Under the pieces are notes generated by a model. The model ran no database searches. It had not been told where the DNA came from and saw nothing but the letters and a program-made list of their open reading frames with translations. From NCBI RefSeq assembly GCF_030812315.1, contig NZ_JAUSSM010000001.1:620001-684000 (forward strand): 64,000 nt of DNA, written 5' to 3'. The translations under genes were made by a program, and so were the position numbers. Below are positions 8,060-18,407 of this stretch, piece by piece. Numbering within the stretch: position 1 is the stretch's first letter; each line of letters opens with the position of its first letter. This stretch comes from Arthrobacter oryzae. GTDB taxonomy: Bacteria > Actinomycetota > Actinomycetes > Actinomycetales > Micrococcaceae.

Positions 8060-9781
8060 ATGAGTGAGGACACCCAAACCGCAGCAGAAAACAAGCCGGA
8101 CATCAAGCCCCGCAGCCGGGTCGTAACCGATGGAATCCACGCCGCGCCAGCGCGTGGAATGTTCCGGGCGGTCGGCATGGGCGACGACGACTTTGCGAAG
8201 CCCCAGATTGGCGTGGCCAGTTCCTGGAACGAGATCACTCCGTGCAACCTGTCCCTAAACCGGTTGGCCCAGGGCGCCAAGGAAGGCGTCCACGCCGGCG
8301 GCGGCTTCCCCATGCAGTTCGGAACCATCTCCGTTTCCGACGGTATTTCCATGGGCCACGAAGGCATGCACTTCTCCCTGGTCTCCCGCGAGGTCATTGC
8401 CGACTCCGTGGAAACCGTGATGCAGGCTGAGCGCATTGACGGCTCCGTGCTCCTGGCCGGCTGCGACAAGTCCCTGCCGGGAATGCTGATGGCAGCCGCG
8501 CGCCTGGACCTCGCCAGCGTGTTCCTCTACGCCGGCTCCATCATGCCCGGCTGGGTCAAGCTTGAGGACGGTTCCGAAAAGGAAGTCACCCTCATCGATG
8601 CCTTCGAAGCCGTGGGTGCCTGCGCCGCCGGCAAGATGAGCCTCGGGGACCTGGAACGCATCGAAAAGGCCATTTGCCCCGGCGAAGGCGCCTGCGGCGG
8701 CATGTACACGGCCAACACCATGGCCTGCATCGGCGAAGCCCTGGGCATGTCCCTGCCGGGCTCCGCCGCCCCGCCCTCGGCAGACCGCCGTCGTGATGAG
8801 TTCGCCCGCAAGTCCGGCGAAGCGGTGGTCAACCTGCTCCGCCTCGGCATCACTGCCCGCGACATCATGACCAAGAAGGCGTTCGAGAACGCCATCGCCG
8901 TGACTATGGCATTCGGCGGCTCCACCAACGCTGTCCTGCACCTGCTGGCCATTGCCCGCGAAGCCGAGGTCGAACTGACGCTCGACGACTTCAACCGCAT
9001 TGGCGACAAGATCCCGCACCTGGGCGACCTCAAGCCCTTCGGCCGCTACGTCATGACGGACGTGGACAAGATCGGCGGCGTGCCGGTCATCATGAAGGCA
9101 CTGCTCGACGCCGGCCTGCTGCACGGCGACTGCCTCACCGTTACCGGCAAGACCCTTGCCGAGAACCTCGCGTCCATCAACCCGCCGGACCTCGACGGCA
9201 AGATCCTGCGCGCCCTGGACAACCCGATCCACAAGACCGGCGGCATTACCATCCTGCACGGTTCCATGGCACCGGAAGGAGCCGTCGTGAAGAGCGCCGG
9301 CTTCGACGCCGATGTCTTTGAAGGTACAGCCCGTGTCTTCGAGCGCGAGCAGGGCGCCCTGGATGCACTGGATAACGGACAGATCAACAAGGGCGATGTT
9401 GTGGTCATCCGCTACGAGGGCCCCAAGGGCGGTCCGGGCATGCGCGAAATGCTCGCCATCACCGGTGCCATCAAGGGCGCCGGCCTGGGCAAGGACGTGC
9501 TGCTGCTGACCGACGGCCGCTTCTCCGGCGGAACCACCGGACTGTGCATCGGCCACGTTGCGCCGGAAGCGGTCGACGGCGGCCCCATCGCCTTCGTCAA
9601 GGACGGCGACCGGATCCGCGTGGACATCGCCGCCCGCAGCTTCGACCTGCTGGTGGACGACGCCGAACTCGAGTCCCGCAAGATCGGCTGGGAACCGCTG
9701 CCGGCCAAGTTCACGAAGGGCGTGCTCGCCAAGTACGCCAAGCTGGTGCACAGCGCCTCCACGGGCGCATACTGCGGCTAG
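8060..9781 (+). CDS. ilvD: Dihydroxy-acid dehydratase
   Basis: Dehydrates 2,3-dihydroxy-isovalerate and 2,3-dihydroxy-3-methylvalerate to the keto acids of valine and isoleucine, using an Fe-S cluster in the cytoplasm. 573 residues, normal for the family. IlvD/Edd signatures are present: [15 protein letters not shown] near residue 133, the ligand-bearing [14 protein letters not shown] near 212, and at the end [21 protein letters not shown]. It stands first in the ilv cluster but is separated from ilvB by 384 bp holding an attenuator, so ilvD has its own control (see the palindrome and -10 box upstream). Confidence 0.98.
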   Translation: MSEDTQTAAENKPDIKPRSRVVTDGIHAAPARGMFRAVGMGDDDFAKPQIGVASSWNEITPCNLSLNRLAQGAKEGVHAGGGFPMQFGTISVSDGISMGHEGMHFSLVSREVIADSVETVMQAERIDGSVLLAGCDKSLPGMLMAAARLDLASVFLYAGSIMPGWVKLEDGSEKEVTLIDAFEAVGACAAGKMSLGDLERIEKAICPGEGACGGMYTANTMACIGEALGMSLPGSAAPPSADRRRDEFARKSGEAVVNLLRLGITARDIMTKKAFENAIAVTMAFGGSTNAVLHLLAIAREAEVELTLDDFNRIGDKIPHLGDLKPFGRYVMTDVDKIGGVPVIMKALLDAGLLHGDCLTVTGKTLAENLASINPPDLDGKILRALDNPIHKTGGITILHGSMAPEGAVVKSAGFDADVFEGTARVFEREQGALDALDNGQINKGDVVVIRYEGPKGGPGMREMLAITGAIKGAGLGKDVLLLTDGRFSGGTTGLCIGHVAPEAVDGGPIAFVKDGDRIRVDIAARSFDLLVDDAELESRKIGWEPLPAKFTKGVLAKYAKLVHSASTGAYCG

Positions 9782-9802
9782 CTCACGGGCGCGGTGGGCT
9801 GA

Positions 9803-9870
9803 CCCCAACTGACTGGCAGATAACGTCGTCAAAAACCCTTTTGGGTGCGTTAACTGCGAGTCAGTTGGGG
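9803..9870. repeat. Large inverted repeat (23-bp arms) between ilvD and ilvB
   Basis: Arms 9803-9825 and 9848-9870 pair with two mismatches; the outer 12 bp (CCCCAACTGACT / AGTCAGTTGGGG) are perfect. A smaller hairpin ACCC-TTTT-GGGT sits in the loop. No T-run follows, so it is not a typical terminator, though it could stop or protect the ilvD transcript. Confidence 0.75.
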
Positions 9871-9904
9871 GAGGCTGCCAATAGATGGACAATGGAGTCC
9901 ATAT

Positions 9905-10097
9905 GGTGAGATGCGCGCCGTCGTCGTTGACACGCATCTCACCAGAGGGAAAACTGAACGCATGATCGCATTCGTTACTAGCTACGCCGCTGCAGATGCA
10001 GTCGTCGTCCTTACCAAGCGCGTGGCTAAATAGCCCGACTGGTAACGAACCGTCACGCGCAACCCCTCGAAGAGCCGCCAGGCTGAGGGGTTTTTTT
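9905..10097 (+). promoter_or_regulatory. ilvB transcription attenuator leader
   Basis: A hairpin with perfect 11-bp arms (9905-9915, 9933-9943) is followed by a leader peptide rich in Val codons, then an intrinsic terminator (AACCCCTC 10061-10068 with GAGGGGTT 10085-10092, inner AGCC/GGCT, seven T's) 68 bp before ilvB. Two other pairings, 9971-9978 with 10042-10049 and 10018-10024 with 10054-10060, cannot form together, as expected of a switch. Ribosome-mediated attenuation by charged tRNA-Val/Leu/Ile is the likely mechanism, as known for actinobacterial ilvB leaders. Confidence 0.75.
9962..10033 (+). CDS. ilvB leader peptide (23 aa)
   Basis: Short frame starting MIAFVTSY and ending AVVVLTKRVAK. 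Three consecutive GTC codons and a CTT (10001-10012) are the likely regulatory codons, just upstream of the switching segment at 10018. An AGAGGGA ribosome site lies 11 nt before the ATG. The frame is also open from an upstream ATG at 9911, which would add 17 residues with another Val-Val-Val and make a 40-residue peptide; that ATG is inside a stem. Expected to be translated only to sense amino acid supply. Confidence 0.65.
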   Translation: MIAFVTSYAAADAVVVLTKRVAK

Positions 10098-10165
10098 ATT
10101 TGCTGCAGTAATTGAATCCGCCATGAGAACCACCCGCTAATGAAGATCCACAAAGGAAGAGTCCG

Positions 10166-12067
10166 ATGAGCAAAGGATCGCCGATCAGCCCCTCGCTGAT
10201 GGCTACAAAGTCCGCTGGAGCCTCCAAGGCTCCGGAACGCGCCGACCGCACGGCCGATGCCGGCGTCGAGCACGCTGCTGCTGTCTCTCCTGTCCTTGGA
10301 CCGAACAACGTCGTACCCCCGACGGTGATGACCGGTTCACAAGCTATTGTCCGCTCGCTCGAAGAACTCGGCGTGGACGATATTTTTGGTTTGCCCGGTG
10401 GCGCGATCCTGCCCACCTATGACCCCTTGATGGCTTCCAGGATGAATCACGTCCTGGTCCGTCACGAACAGGGAGCCGGCCACGCCGCGCAAGGCTACGC
10501 CATGGTTACCGGGCGGGTGGGCGTCTGTATTGCCACCTCGGGCCCCGGAGCCACCAACCTCGTTACCGCCATCATGGATGCGCACATGGACTCCGTACCG
10601 CTGGTGGCCATCACCGGCCAAGTGTCCAGTGGAGTCATTGGGACGGACGCATTCCAGGAAGCGGACATCGTCGGCATCACCATGCCGATCACCAAGCACT
10701 CCTTCCTGGTGACCGACCCCAACGACATCCCGCATGTCATGGCCGAGGCCTTCCACCTTGCTTCCACGGGCCGTCCCGGTCCGGTGCTGGTGGATGTCGC
10801 CAAGGATGCGCAGCAGGGCCAGATGACCTTCTCCTGGCCGCCGAAGATCGACCTTCCCGGCTACCGCCCGGTGGTCCGCGGCCATAACAAGCAGGTTCGC
10901 GAAGCAGCGAAGCTGATTGCGGCGGCCAGCAAGCCCGTGCTGTACGTCGGCGGCGGCGTGGTGAAGGCGCATGCTTCGGCGGAACTGCGGGAACTCGCGG
11001 AAATCACCGGCGCGCCCGTGGTCACCACCCTGATGGCCCGCGGTGTGTTCCCTGACTCGCACCCGCAGCACGTCGGCATGCCGGGCATGCACGGCACGGT
11101 CTCCGCTGTGACCGCGCTGCAGCAGTCTGACTTGCTCATCACGCTGGGCGCCCGTTTTGATGACCGGGTGACCGGCGTCCTGAAGACGTTCGCGCCCAAC
11201 GCGAAGGTGATCCACGCGGACATCGATCCGGCCGAGATCTCCAAAAACCGCACGGCTGACGTTCCGATCGTGGGATCCGTCAAGGAGATCATTCCGGAAC
11301 TCACCGAAGCCGTGAAGACACAGTTCGAGGTCGCCGGCAAGCCGGACCTGGACAACTGGTGGACGTTCCTGAACAACCTGAAGGAAACCTATCCGCTGGG
11401 CTGGACCGAGCCGGAGGACGGCCTCAGTGCGCCCCAGCGCGTCATTGAGCGCATCGGCGCGCTGACGGGTCCCGAAGGTATCTACGTGGCAGGCGTTGGC
11501 CAGCACCAGATGTGGGCGGCGCAGTTCATCAAGTACGAACGCCCCCACGCCTGGCTGAACTCCGGCGGAGCCGGCACCATGGGCTACGCGGTCCCCGCGG
11601 CCATGGGCGCCAAGGTGGGCGAACCCGACCGTGTGGTCTGGGCCATCGACGGTGACGGCTGCTTCCAGATGACCAACCAGGAACTGGCCACCTGCGCCAT
11701 CAACAAGATCCCCATCAAGGTTGCCGTCATCAACAACTCCTCGCTGGGAATGGTGCGCCAGTGGCAGACCCTCTTCTACGAGGGCCGCTACTCGAACACC
11801 GACCTGAACACCGGACACGAAACGGTCCGGATTCCGGACTTCGTGAAACTGGGGGAGGCCTACGGCTGCGCGTCGTTCCGGTGCGAGCGAGATGAGGATA
11901 TCGACGCCACCATCCAGAAGGCCCTTGAGATCAATGACCGCCCCGTGGTCATCGACTTCGTGGTGAGCCCCGACTCCATGGTGTGGCCGATGGTGCCCGC
12001 CGGAGTGAGCAACGACCAGATCCAGGTCGCCCGCAACATGACCCCGGAATGGGAAGAGGAGGACTGA
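10166..12067 (+). CDS. ilvB: Acetolactate synthase large (catalytic) subunit
   Basis: Condenses two pyruvates, or pyruvate with 2-ketobutyrate, to acetohydroxy acids; first common step of Val, Leu and Ile synthesis. 633 residues with a 45-residue variable N-terminus. The thiamine-pyrophosphate Glu lies in [15 protein letters not shown], the FAD-binding middle domain around 240-400 ([10 protein letters not shown]), and the ThDP/Mg motif GDGCFQMT...[13 protein letters not shown] around 500-540. AAAGGAAGAG is the ribosome site. It forms an operon with ilvN (2 bp downstream) and ilvC, controlled by the attenuator before it. Confidence 0.98.
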   Translation: MSKGSPISPSLMATKSAGASKAPERADRTADAGVEHAAAVSPVLGPNNVVPPTVMTGSQAIVRSLEELGVDDIFGLPGGAILPTYDPLMASRMNHVLVRHEQGAGHAAQGYAMVTGRVGVCIATSGPGATNLVTAIMDAHMDSVPLVAITGQVSSGVIGTDAFQEADIVGITMPITKHSFLVTDPNDIPHVMAEAFHLASTGRPGPVLVDVAKDAQQGQMTFSWPPKIDLPGYRPVVRGHNKQVREAAKLIAAASKPVLYVGGGVVKAHASAELRELAEITGAPVVTTLMARGVFPDSHPQHVGMPGMHGTVSAVTALQQSDLLITLGARFDDRVTGVLKTFAPNAKVIHADIDPAEISKNRTADVPIVGSVKEIIPELTEAVKTQFEVAGKPDLDNWWTFLNNLKETYPLGWTEPEDGLSAPQRVIERIGALTGPEGIYVAGVGQHQMWAAQFIKYERPHAWLNSGGAGTMGYAVPAAMGAKVGEPDRVVWAIDGDGCFQMTNQELATCAINKIPIKVAVINNSSLGMVRQWQTLFYEGRYSNTDLNTGHETVRIPDFVKLGEAYGCASFRCERDEDIDATIQKALEINDRPVVIDFVVSPDSMVWPMVPAGVSNDQIQVARNMTPEWEEED

Positions 12068-12069
12068 TC

Positions 12070-13688
<1,619 letters not shown>

Positions 13689-13724
13689 GCCCGGCATTCA
13701 GCCGCCAGGCAGAAGACAACAGTG

Positions 13725-13763
13725 AGGCCGGGTTCACACTTAACAATGTGAGCCCGGCCTTTC
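13725..13763 (+). terminator. Terminator after ilvC
   Basis: AGGCCGGG with CCCGGCCT plus inner TTCACAC/GTGAG pairing, then CTTTCC. The weak T-tract makes it imperfect. Its loop side contains TCACA-n8-TGTGA. Confidence 0.7.
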
Positions 13764-13814
13764 CGTCAGCCTAGACTTGATTTATCCCCCGGACTGCAAC
13801 GCAGAGGATCAGCC

Positions 13815-15404
13815 GTGTCAAAACCCGTAGTACTGCTCGCCGAAGAACTTTCCCCCGCCACAGTCGAGGCCCTCGGCCCGGACTTTGAAATCCGCCAGAC
13901 CGACGGCGCCGACCGTTCCCAGCTGCTCGCAGCCATCGCGGATGTTGACGCCATCCTGGTCCGCTCTGCCACCCAGGTGGATGCCGAGGCCATCGCCGCT
14001 GCCAAGAATCTCAAGGTCATCGCCCGCGCCGGCGTCGGCCTGGACAACGTCGACATCAAGGCCGCCACGCAGGCCGGTGTCATGGTAGTCAACGCACCGA
14101 CGTCGAACATCGTCTCGGCCGCAGAACTCACGGTGGGCCACATCCTGAGCCTCGCCCGCCACATCCCGCAGGCCAGCGCCGCGCTGAAGGACGGCGAGTG
14201 GAAGCGCTCCAAGTACACGGGCATCGAACTTTACGAGAAGAAGATCGGCATCATCGGCCTTGGCCGGATCGGCGCCCTCGTGGCAGCCCGCCTGAAGGGC
14301 TTCGACACCAAGATCCTGGCGTACGACCCCTACATCACCTCCGCACGCGCAGCCCAGCTCGGCGTGCAGCTGGTGACCCTGGATGAACTGCTGGCACAGT
14401 CGGACTTCATCACCATCCACATGCCCAAGACACCGGAAACGGTGGGCATGCTCGGCGCCGAGGCGTTTAAGAAGATGAAGCGGACCGCCTACGTCATCAA
14501 CGTCGCCCGCGGTGGCCTGGTGGACGAGGAAGCACTCCACGCTGCCCTGAAGGACGGCGAGATCGCCGGAGCCGGCGTTGACGTCTTCGTCAAGGAACCC
14601 AGCACGGACCTGCCGTTCTTCGAGATGGACAACGTTGTGGTGACCCCGCACCTGGGCGCATCCACCGATGAAGCCCAGGAAAAGGCCGGCGTCTCCGTGG
14701 CCAAGTCCGTCCGACTGGCACTGGCCGGGGAACTGGTGCCCGATGCAGTGAACGTTGCCGGCGGCGTTATCGCTCCGGACGTCCGCCCGGGCATTCCGCT
14801 GATCGAGAAGCTGGGCCGCATCTTCACGGCACTGACCCACGCATCCCTGACCCAGTTCGACGTCGAAGTTGCCGGCGAGATTTCCTCCCTGGACGTCAAG
14901 GTGCTGGAACTGGCCGCGCTCAAGGGCATTTTCGCCGACGTCGTGACCGAACAGGTCTCCTACGTCAACGCCCCGGTCATTGCCGAGCAGCGCGGCATCA
15001 ACGTCCGCCTGATCACGACGCCGGACACCGAGTCGTACCGCAACGTCCTGACCCTGCGCGGCGCCCTGAGCGACGGCAGCCAGATCTCCGTGGCCGGAAC
15101 CCTGACCGGTCCCAAGCAGATCCAGAAGCTTGTGGGCGTCAACGGCTACGAGGTGGAGATCCCCATCAGCGAGCACCTGGTGGTGGTGGCCTACGCCGAC
15201 CGCCCCGGCGTGATCGGCACCATCGGGCACATCCTGGGCATGAACAACATCAACATCGCCGGCATGCAGGTTGCGCGCCAGGCAGAGGGCGGCCAGGTCC
15301 TGGCACTCCTGACCATCGACAGCTCGGTGCCGCAGCAGGTCCTTGACGCAATCAAGGCCGGTATCGGTGCCGAAATGGTGCGCGAAGTCGATCTCGAAGA
15401 CTGA
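13815..15404 (+). CDS. serA: D-3-phosphoglycerate dehydrogenase (long, ACT-containing type)
   Basis: Oxidises 3-phosphoglycerate with NAD, the first step of serine synthesis. 529 residues from a GTG, the actinobacterial long form. Domains in order: substrate and NAD domains (1-310) with GLGRIGALVAARLKGF near 150, catalytic ARGG (INVARGGLVDEEAL) near 235 and the HLGAST motif near 280; an allosteric-substrate-binding domain about 315-450; and a C-terminal ACT domain VAYADRPGVIGTIGHILGMNNINIAGMQVAR. It follows ilvC by 126 bp with a terminator between, so it is probably a separate unit. Confidence 0.98.
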   Translation: MSKPVVLLAEELSPATVEALGPDFEIRQTDGADRSQLLAAIADVDAILVRSATQVDAEAIAAAKNLKVIARAGVGLDNVDIKAATQAGVMVVNAPTSNIVSAAELTVGHILSLARHIPQASAALKDGEWKRSKYTGIELYEKKIGIIGLGRIGALVAARLKGFDTKILAYDPYITSARAAQLGVQLVTLDELLAQSDFITIHMPKTPETVGMLGAEAFKKMKRTAYVINVARGGLVDEEALHAALKDGEIAGAGVDVFVKEPSTDLPFFEMDNVVVTPHLGASTDEAQEKAGVSVAKSVRLALAGELVPDAVNVAGGVIAPDVRPGIPLIEKLGRIFTALTHASLTQFDVEVAGEISSLDVKVLELAALKGIFADVVTEQVSYVNAPVIAEQRGINVRLITTPDTESYRNVLTLRGALSDGSQISVAGTLTGPKQIQKLVGVNGYEVEIPISEHLVVVAYADRPGVIGTIGHILGMNNINIAGMQVARQAEGGQVLALLTIDSSVPQQVLDAIKAGIGAEMVREVDLED

Positions 15405-15461
15405 CCTCCCGCCTATTCGGTGAACATCCTGTGACAGAGGTTAACTTCTGCCACATATGAT

Positions 15462-15526
15462 TGGCCGGTCTGCGTACAATGGCTGGGTCCGATTTTCGGA
15501 TCCGGCCGGCAGACCGGCCATTATTT
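15462..15526 (+). terminator. Terminator after serA
   Basis: Outer stem TGGCCGGTCTGC (15462-15473) with GCAGACCGGCCA (15509-15520), an inner TCCGA/TCGGA hairpin, then TTATTTTTTG. A long two-tier hairpin of unusual span but with a good T-run. Confidence 0.75.
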
Positions 15527-15551
15527 TTTGCACGCCCGGCAGGGGACGCCT

Positions 15552-15585
15552 TCACACTTATCAGGTGTGACTGAGGTGTGCACAC
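15552..15585. promoter_or_regulatory. Adjacent GTGTG/CACAC palindromes before the ABC permease gene
   Basis: TCACACTTATCAGGTGTGA (15552-15570) is an inverted repeat, and the perfect 10-bp palindrome GTGTGCACAC (15576-15585) follows. They lie 27-60 bp before the permease start and are probable operator sites; the regulator is unknown. Confidence 0.4.
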
Positions 15586-15611
15586 ACGCAATCCAGCTTT
15601 CAGGGAGCCCA

Positions 15612-18407
15612 ATGAACGCCGTCCAGAGGTTCATCAGAAGCCGAGTGCTTTTGCTGACCGCGGCCATTTTGATCGTCGCAATGTGCCTGTCCGTCCTCGT
15701 CCAGGGCCAGTCGCAAGCGGCGCTCAACCGAACAGTCGACGAGAATTCCCGCGGCCTCTATGACATCCTGGTCCAGGCCAAGGCCGGATCCGGCGGAGCG
15801 CTGATGCAGCCGGAAATCGCCAACGGCCAGGGCGGCATCAGCTTCGACCAGCTGGATGGCATCAGGAAGCTCTCAGGCACGTCCGTGGCGGCTCCGATCA
15901 GCCTCGTGTCACGGGTATCGCAGAACCTGGAATCCCCGCGTCTTGACGCCATGGACTACCTGGGATTCAACGCCGGACTCGTGGGCACGGCCACCGCCGG
16001 CCAGCCCGGGGGAACCGATCCCAGCAAGTGGCCGGCAGCCGAATCCGTCCTCACCGACGAGGCGAAGAAATACCGGATGACCGCCAGCGCCGTCAGCTCG
16101 GACGGCCAGTCGGAGCAGACCCTGTTCAAGTCCATGGCCGAAGGCTCGCTCGGCAAGGCAAGGCTCATCGAAGAGCAGACCGCGGGCGGCAAGAGCATCC
16201 GCATCGCGGGCGCCGAAGGCGAGACCGGCATCAAGTTCCCGGCTCCCGCCGGCGGTTCCGAACACAACCTCTTCAACCTTTCTGTGTCGCTTCCGCTGGC
16301 GCCGCAGGTGACGGAGTCCGTCGTCGCCGTCGACCCCGTGTCCGAGCGTGCCCTGCTGGGCACGGCCGGTGACTTCCTGGCACCGCTTGAAAAGGCGCCG
16401 CCGGCAGACGCCCGCAACGCCGGAGCGATCGGCCGGCACTTCGAGAGCCTGTTCACTACCGGAATCAGCATGGAGGAACTGGAGGAGGGCCCCGACTTCC
16501 TCGGCGTCAAGCTCAAGTACTGGGCTCCGCTGATGACCCAGTACCAGCAGGCCAAACGGAACGGCCAGCTCACCGCCGATTCCCAGGCCATCCCGCTGAT
16601 CGTCCGCTCCGGCACCTCCCTGGATCTCAAGTACTCGGTCAAGATCGAGGAAATCGACGATTCCGGAAACGTGGTCAAGGACGTGGGAACCGTGACCCGC
16701 TCCCTGGACAAGGACTACCTCCCGTTCGTCTCCAAGTCGCCGTTTGCACTCTCGTGGCCAGGGTCGCAGGACTACTCCCAACTCCTGGGCAACACCGGCA
16801 ACTTCAGCCAGGGCCTCTACAACCCTGCGACGTGGACCACGGACTTCGCCTCGGCCCCCAAATACACCGATGGCTCCACCGCTGGAAACGGTGCCGTTGA
16901 CAAGACCGCCACACCGGGGGAGTGGGTGACCGTCAACCGGCTCCCGGAGAAGGCTGCCGGCGGCGCGCCGGTCGACCAGACCCAGCGTGAACCGGTGGAC
17001 GAGCGCTCCTACCGCGAAAGCCTGGAGACGGGCAGCAAGCTCGCCGCTCCGCTCGCCATGGTCTACGGCACGTTCGACGCCGACAAGGTCCAGGAAGCCG
17101 CCGGGGATATCAACCGGCTGCCCCTGGGCGGCTACGACCCTTCACCGCTTACCCTGACCGAGGACGCGCAGGGGAACAAAGTCGAGGGCACTGAACTCAA
17201 GCCCTCACTGAGCGCCACCGGGCTGGTCAGCCAGTCCGCCGGCGCCATCACCGACTACTACGGCCTCGCCGCAGCCCGGGGTTACGAAGAGAACTCTTCC
17301 GTCATCGACGCCGTCCGTGTCCGTGCCAAGGCGCCAGGGAGCTGGAAGCAGTCGCAACCCGAGGTTGAGCAGCTCGCCGACGAAATCCGCGACATGGGCC
17401 TGGAAGCCACGGTTGTTGCGGGCTCCGCGCGTGAAGACGCCAACATCTTTGTGCCGGGCTACTCCAAGGATGACGCCGGCAAGGAATCCGCGCTTGGCAC
17501 CGTTACGCAGTCCTGGGTCCGCCAGGATGCGGCTGATGCCGTGTCCGGCTCCCTGACCGGAACGAACGTGACGCTGCTGTTCCTGACGCTCATCGGGGCG
17601 GCCCTGCTTACAGGGGCGTCCACGGTCAGCTACATCCGCCAGCGGCGCCTGGAAGCCGGCACGCTGCGGGCCATGGGCTGGACCCAGACGAGGGTCCGCA
17701 GCTGGGTGCTCGCCGAATTCGGCGTCGGAGCCAGCCTCCTGGCGATTGCCGGCACCATCCTGAGCCTGGTGAGCTGGAACATCGCGACGGTCATTGTTTC
17801 CGCCTCCGTCCTGGTGCTTTACGCGGCCGCCGCCTACTTTGCGGCCAGGCAGCTGCGGCACCGCGACGAAGTGGACCAGGAACCGCAGCACGATGAGCGG
17901 CTGATCGCGGTTGATTCCCCGCTCACGTTCGCCAACCGGCAGCTGAGCACCAACAAGTTCAACACCATCTCACTCGCTGTGGCAGTCGGTGTCTTCGGGG
18001 CCGCTGTGGGCGGGCTGATCGCCCTGCTGATCGATATTCCGCGCGCCGCCGGCGCGAGCGCCCTGAGCGGACTCGCCGCGGCCAGCGTGGCGCTGCCCAG
18101 CATCGTCCTGGCCCTCTCCGGAGTGGCCGTGGGCCTCGTCCTGACCCTCGTCACCGGACGCTTTGAGCTGCAGGCCAAGCGCCAGTACCTCGGTACCCTC
18201 GAAGCGATGGGCTGGAACCCTGACATGCTGGGCCAGGTCAGGCTGTTCGAAAACGCCCTCGTGGGCACGGTGGCCCTGCCGCTCGGCGTGGTTGGCGCCC
18301 TCGGCATCGGCCTGCTGCTCGCACCCTATGCCGCGCTTTGGGCCGCACTGGCCGGACTCGTGGCTGTACTTTGCTGGATTCCAATTGCAACGAAAGTGGT
18401 CCAATGA
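15612..18407 (+). CDS. FtsX-like ABC transporter permease
   Basis: 931-residue membrane protein, partner of the ATPase encoded next. An N-terminal transmembrane helix (VLLLTAAILIVAMCLSVLVQ) is followed by a very large extracytoplasmic region (about residues 45-645), then a membrane part. An FtsX core begins TLLFLTLIGAALLTGASTVSYIRQRRLEAGTLRAMGW and a second similar half has RQYLGTLEAMGW; the repeated (R/E)AMGW is typical of duplicated FtsX/MacB-type permeases. These act as mechanotransmitters or lipoprotein/lipid exporters rather than importers. Start chosen at the ATG with AGGGAG 5 nt upstream. The substrate is unknown. Confidence 0.88.
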   Translation: MNAVQRFIRSRVLLLTAAILIVAMCLSVLVQGQSQAALNRTVDENSRGLYDILVQAKAGSGGALMQPEIANGQGGISFDQLDGIRKLSGTSVAAPISLVSRVSQNLESPRLDAMDYLGFNAGLVGTATAGQPGGTDPSKWPAAESVLTDEAKKYRMTASAVSSDGQSEQTLFKSMAEGSLGKARLIEEQTAGGKSIRIAGAEGETGIKFPAPAGGSEHNLFNLSVSLPLAPQVTESVVAVDPVSERALLGTAGDFLAPLEKAPPADARNAGAIGRHFESLFTTGISMEELEEGPDFLGVKLKYWAPLMTQYQQAKRNGQLTADSQAIPLIVRSGTSLDLKYSVKIEEIDDSGNVVKDVGTVTRSLDKDYLPFVSKSPFALSWPGSQDYSQLLGNTGNFSQGLYNPATWTTDFASAPKYTDGSTAGNGAVDKTATPGEWVTVNRLPEKAAGGAPVDQTQREPVDERSYRESLETGSKLAAPLAMVYGTFDADKVQEAAGDINRLPLGGYDPSPLTLTEDAQGNKVEGTELKPSLSATGLVSQSAGAITDYYGLAAARGYEENSSVIDAVRVRAKAPGSWKQSQPEVEQLADEIRDMGLEATVVAGSAREDANIFVPGYSKDDAGKESALGTVTQSWVRQDAADAVSGSLTGTNVTLLFLTLIGAALLTGASTVSYIRQRRLEAGTLRAMGWTQTRVRSWVLAEFGVGASLLAIAGTILSLVSWNIATVIVSASVLVLYAAAAYFAARQLRHRDEVDQEPQHDERLIAVDSPLTFANRQLSTNKFNTISLAVAVGVFGAAVGGLIALLIDIPRAAGASALSGLAAASVALPSIVLALSGVAVGLVLTLVTGRFELQAKRQYLGTLEAMGWNPDMLGQVRLFENALVGTVALPLGVVGALGIGLLLAPYAALWAALAGLVAVLCWIPIATKVVQ

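Larger units (their letters stand above)
9782..10165 (+). other. ilvD-ilvB intergenic region
   Basis: From left to right it holds a large stem-loop (9803-9870), a small inverted repeat ATGGAC/GTCCAT (9885-9890, 9897-9902), a hairpin with 11-bp arms (9905-9943), a leader peptide frame, a terminator, and the ilvB ribosome site. No larger gene is supported. Confidence 0.8.

Noticed and set aside
9782..10165. T-box riboswitch before ilvB
   Set aside because: No T-box sequence or specifier-loop layout was seen; a leader peptide with Val codons and a terminator explains the region better.
8255..10273. 672-codon open frame antisense to ilvD
   Set aside because: It lies opposite a certain gene, has no ribosome site, and its His/Gly/Ala-rich sequence is the usual antisense shadow in high-GC DNA.
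10337..11818. 493-codon open frame antisense to ilvB
   Set aside because: Same reason: low-complexity Arg/His/Gly composition opposite a clear acetolactate synthase gene.
13818..15230. 470-codon open frame antisense to serA
   Set aside because: Shadow of serA; no independent start signals and no family likeness.
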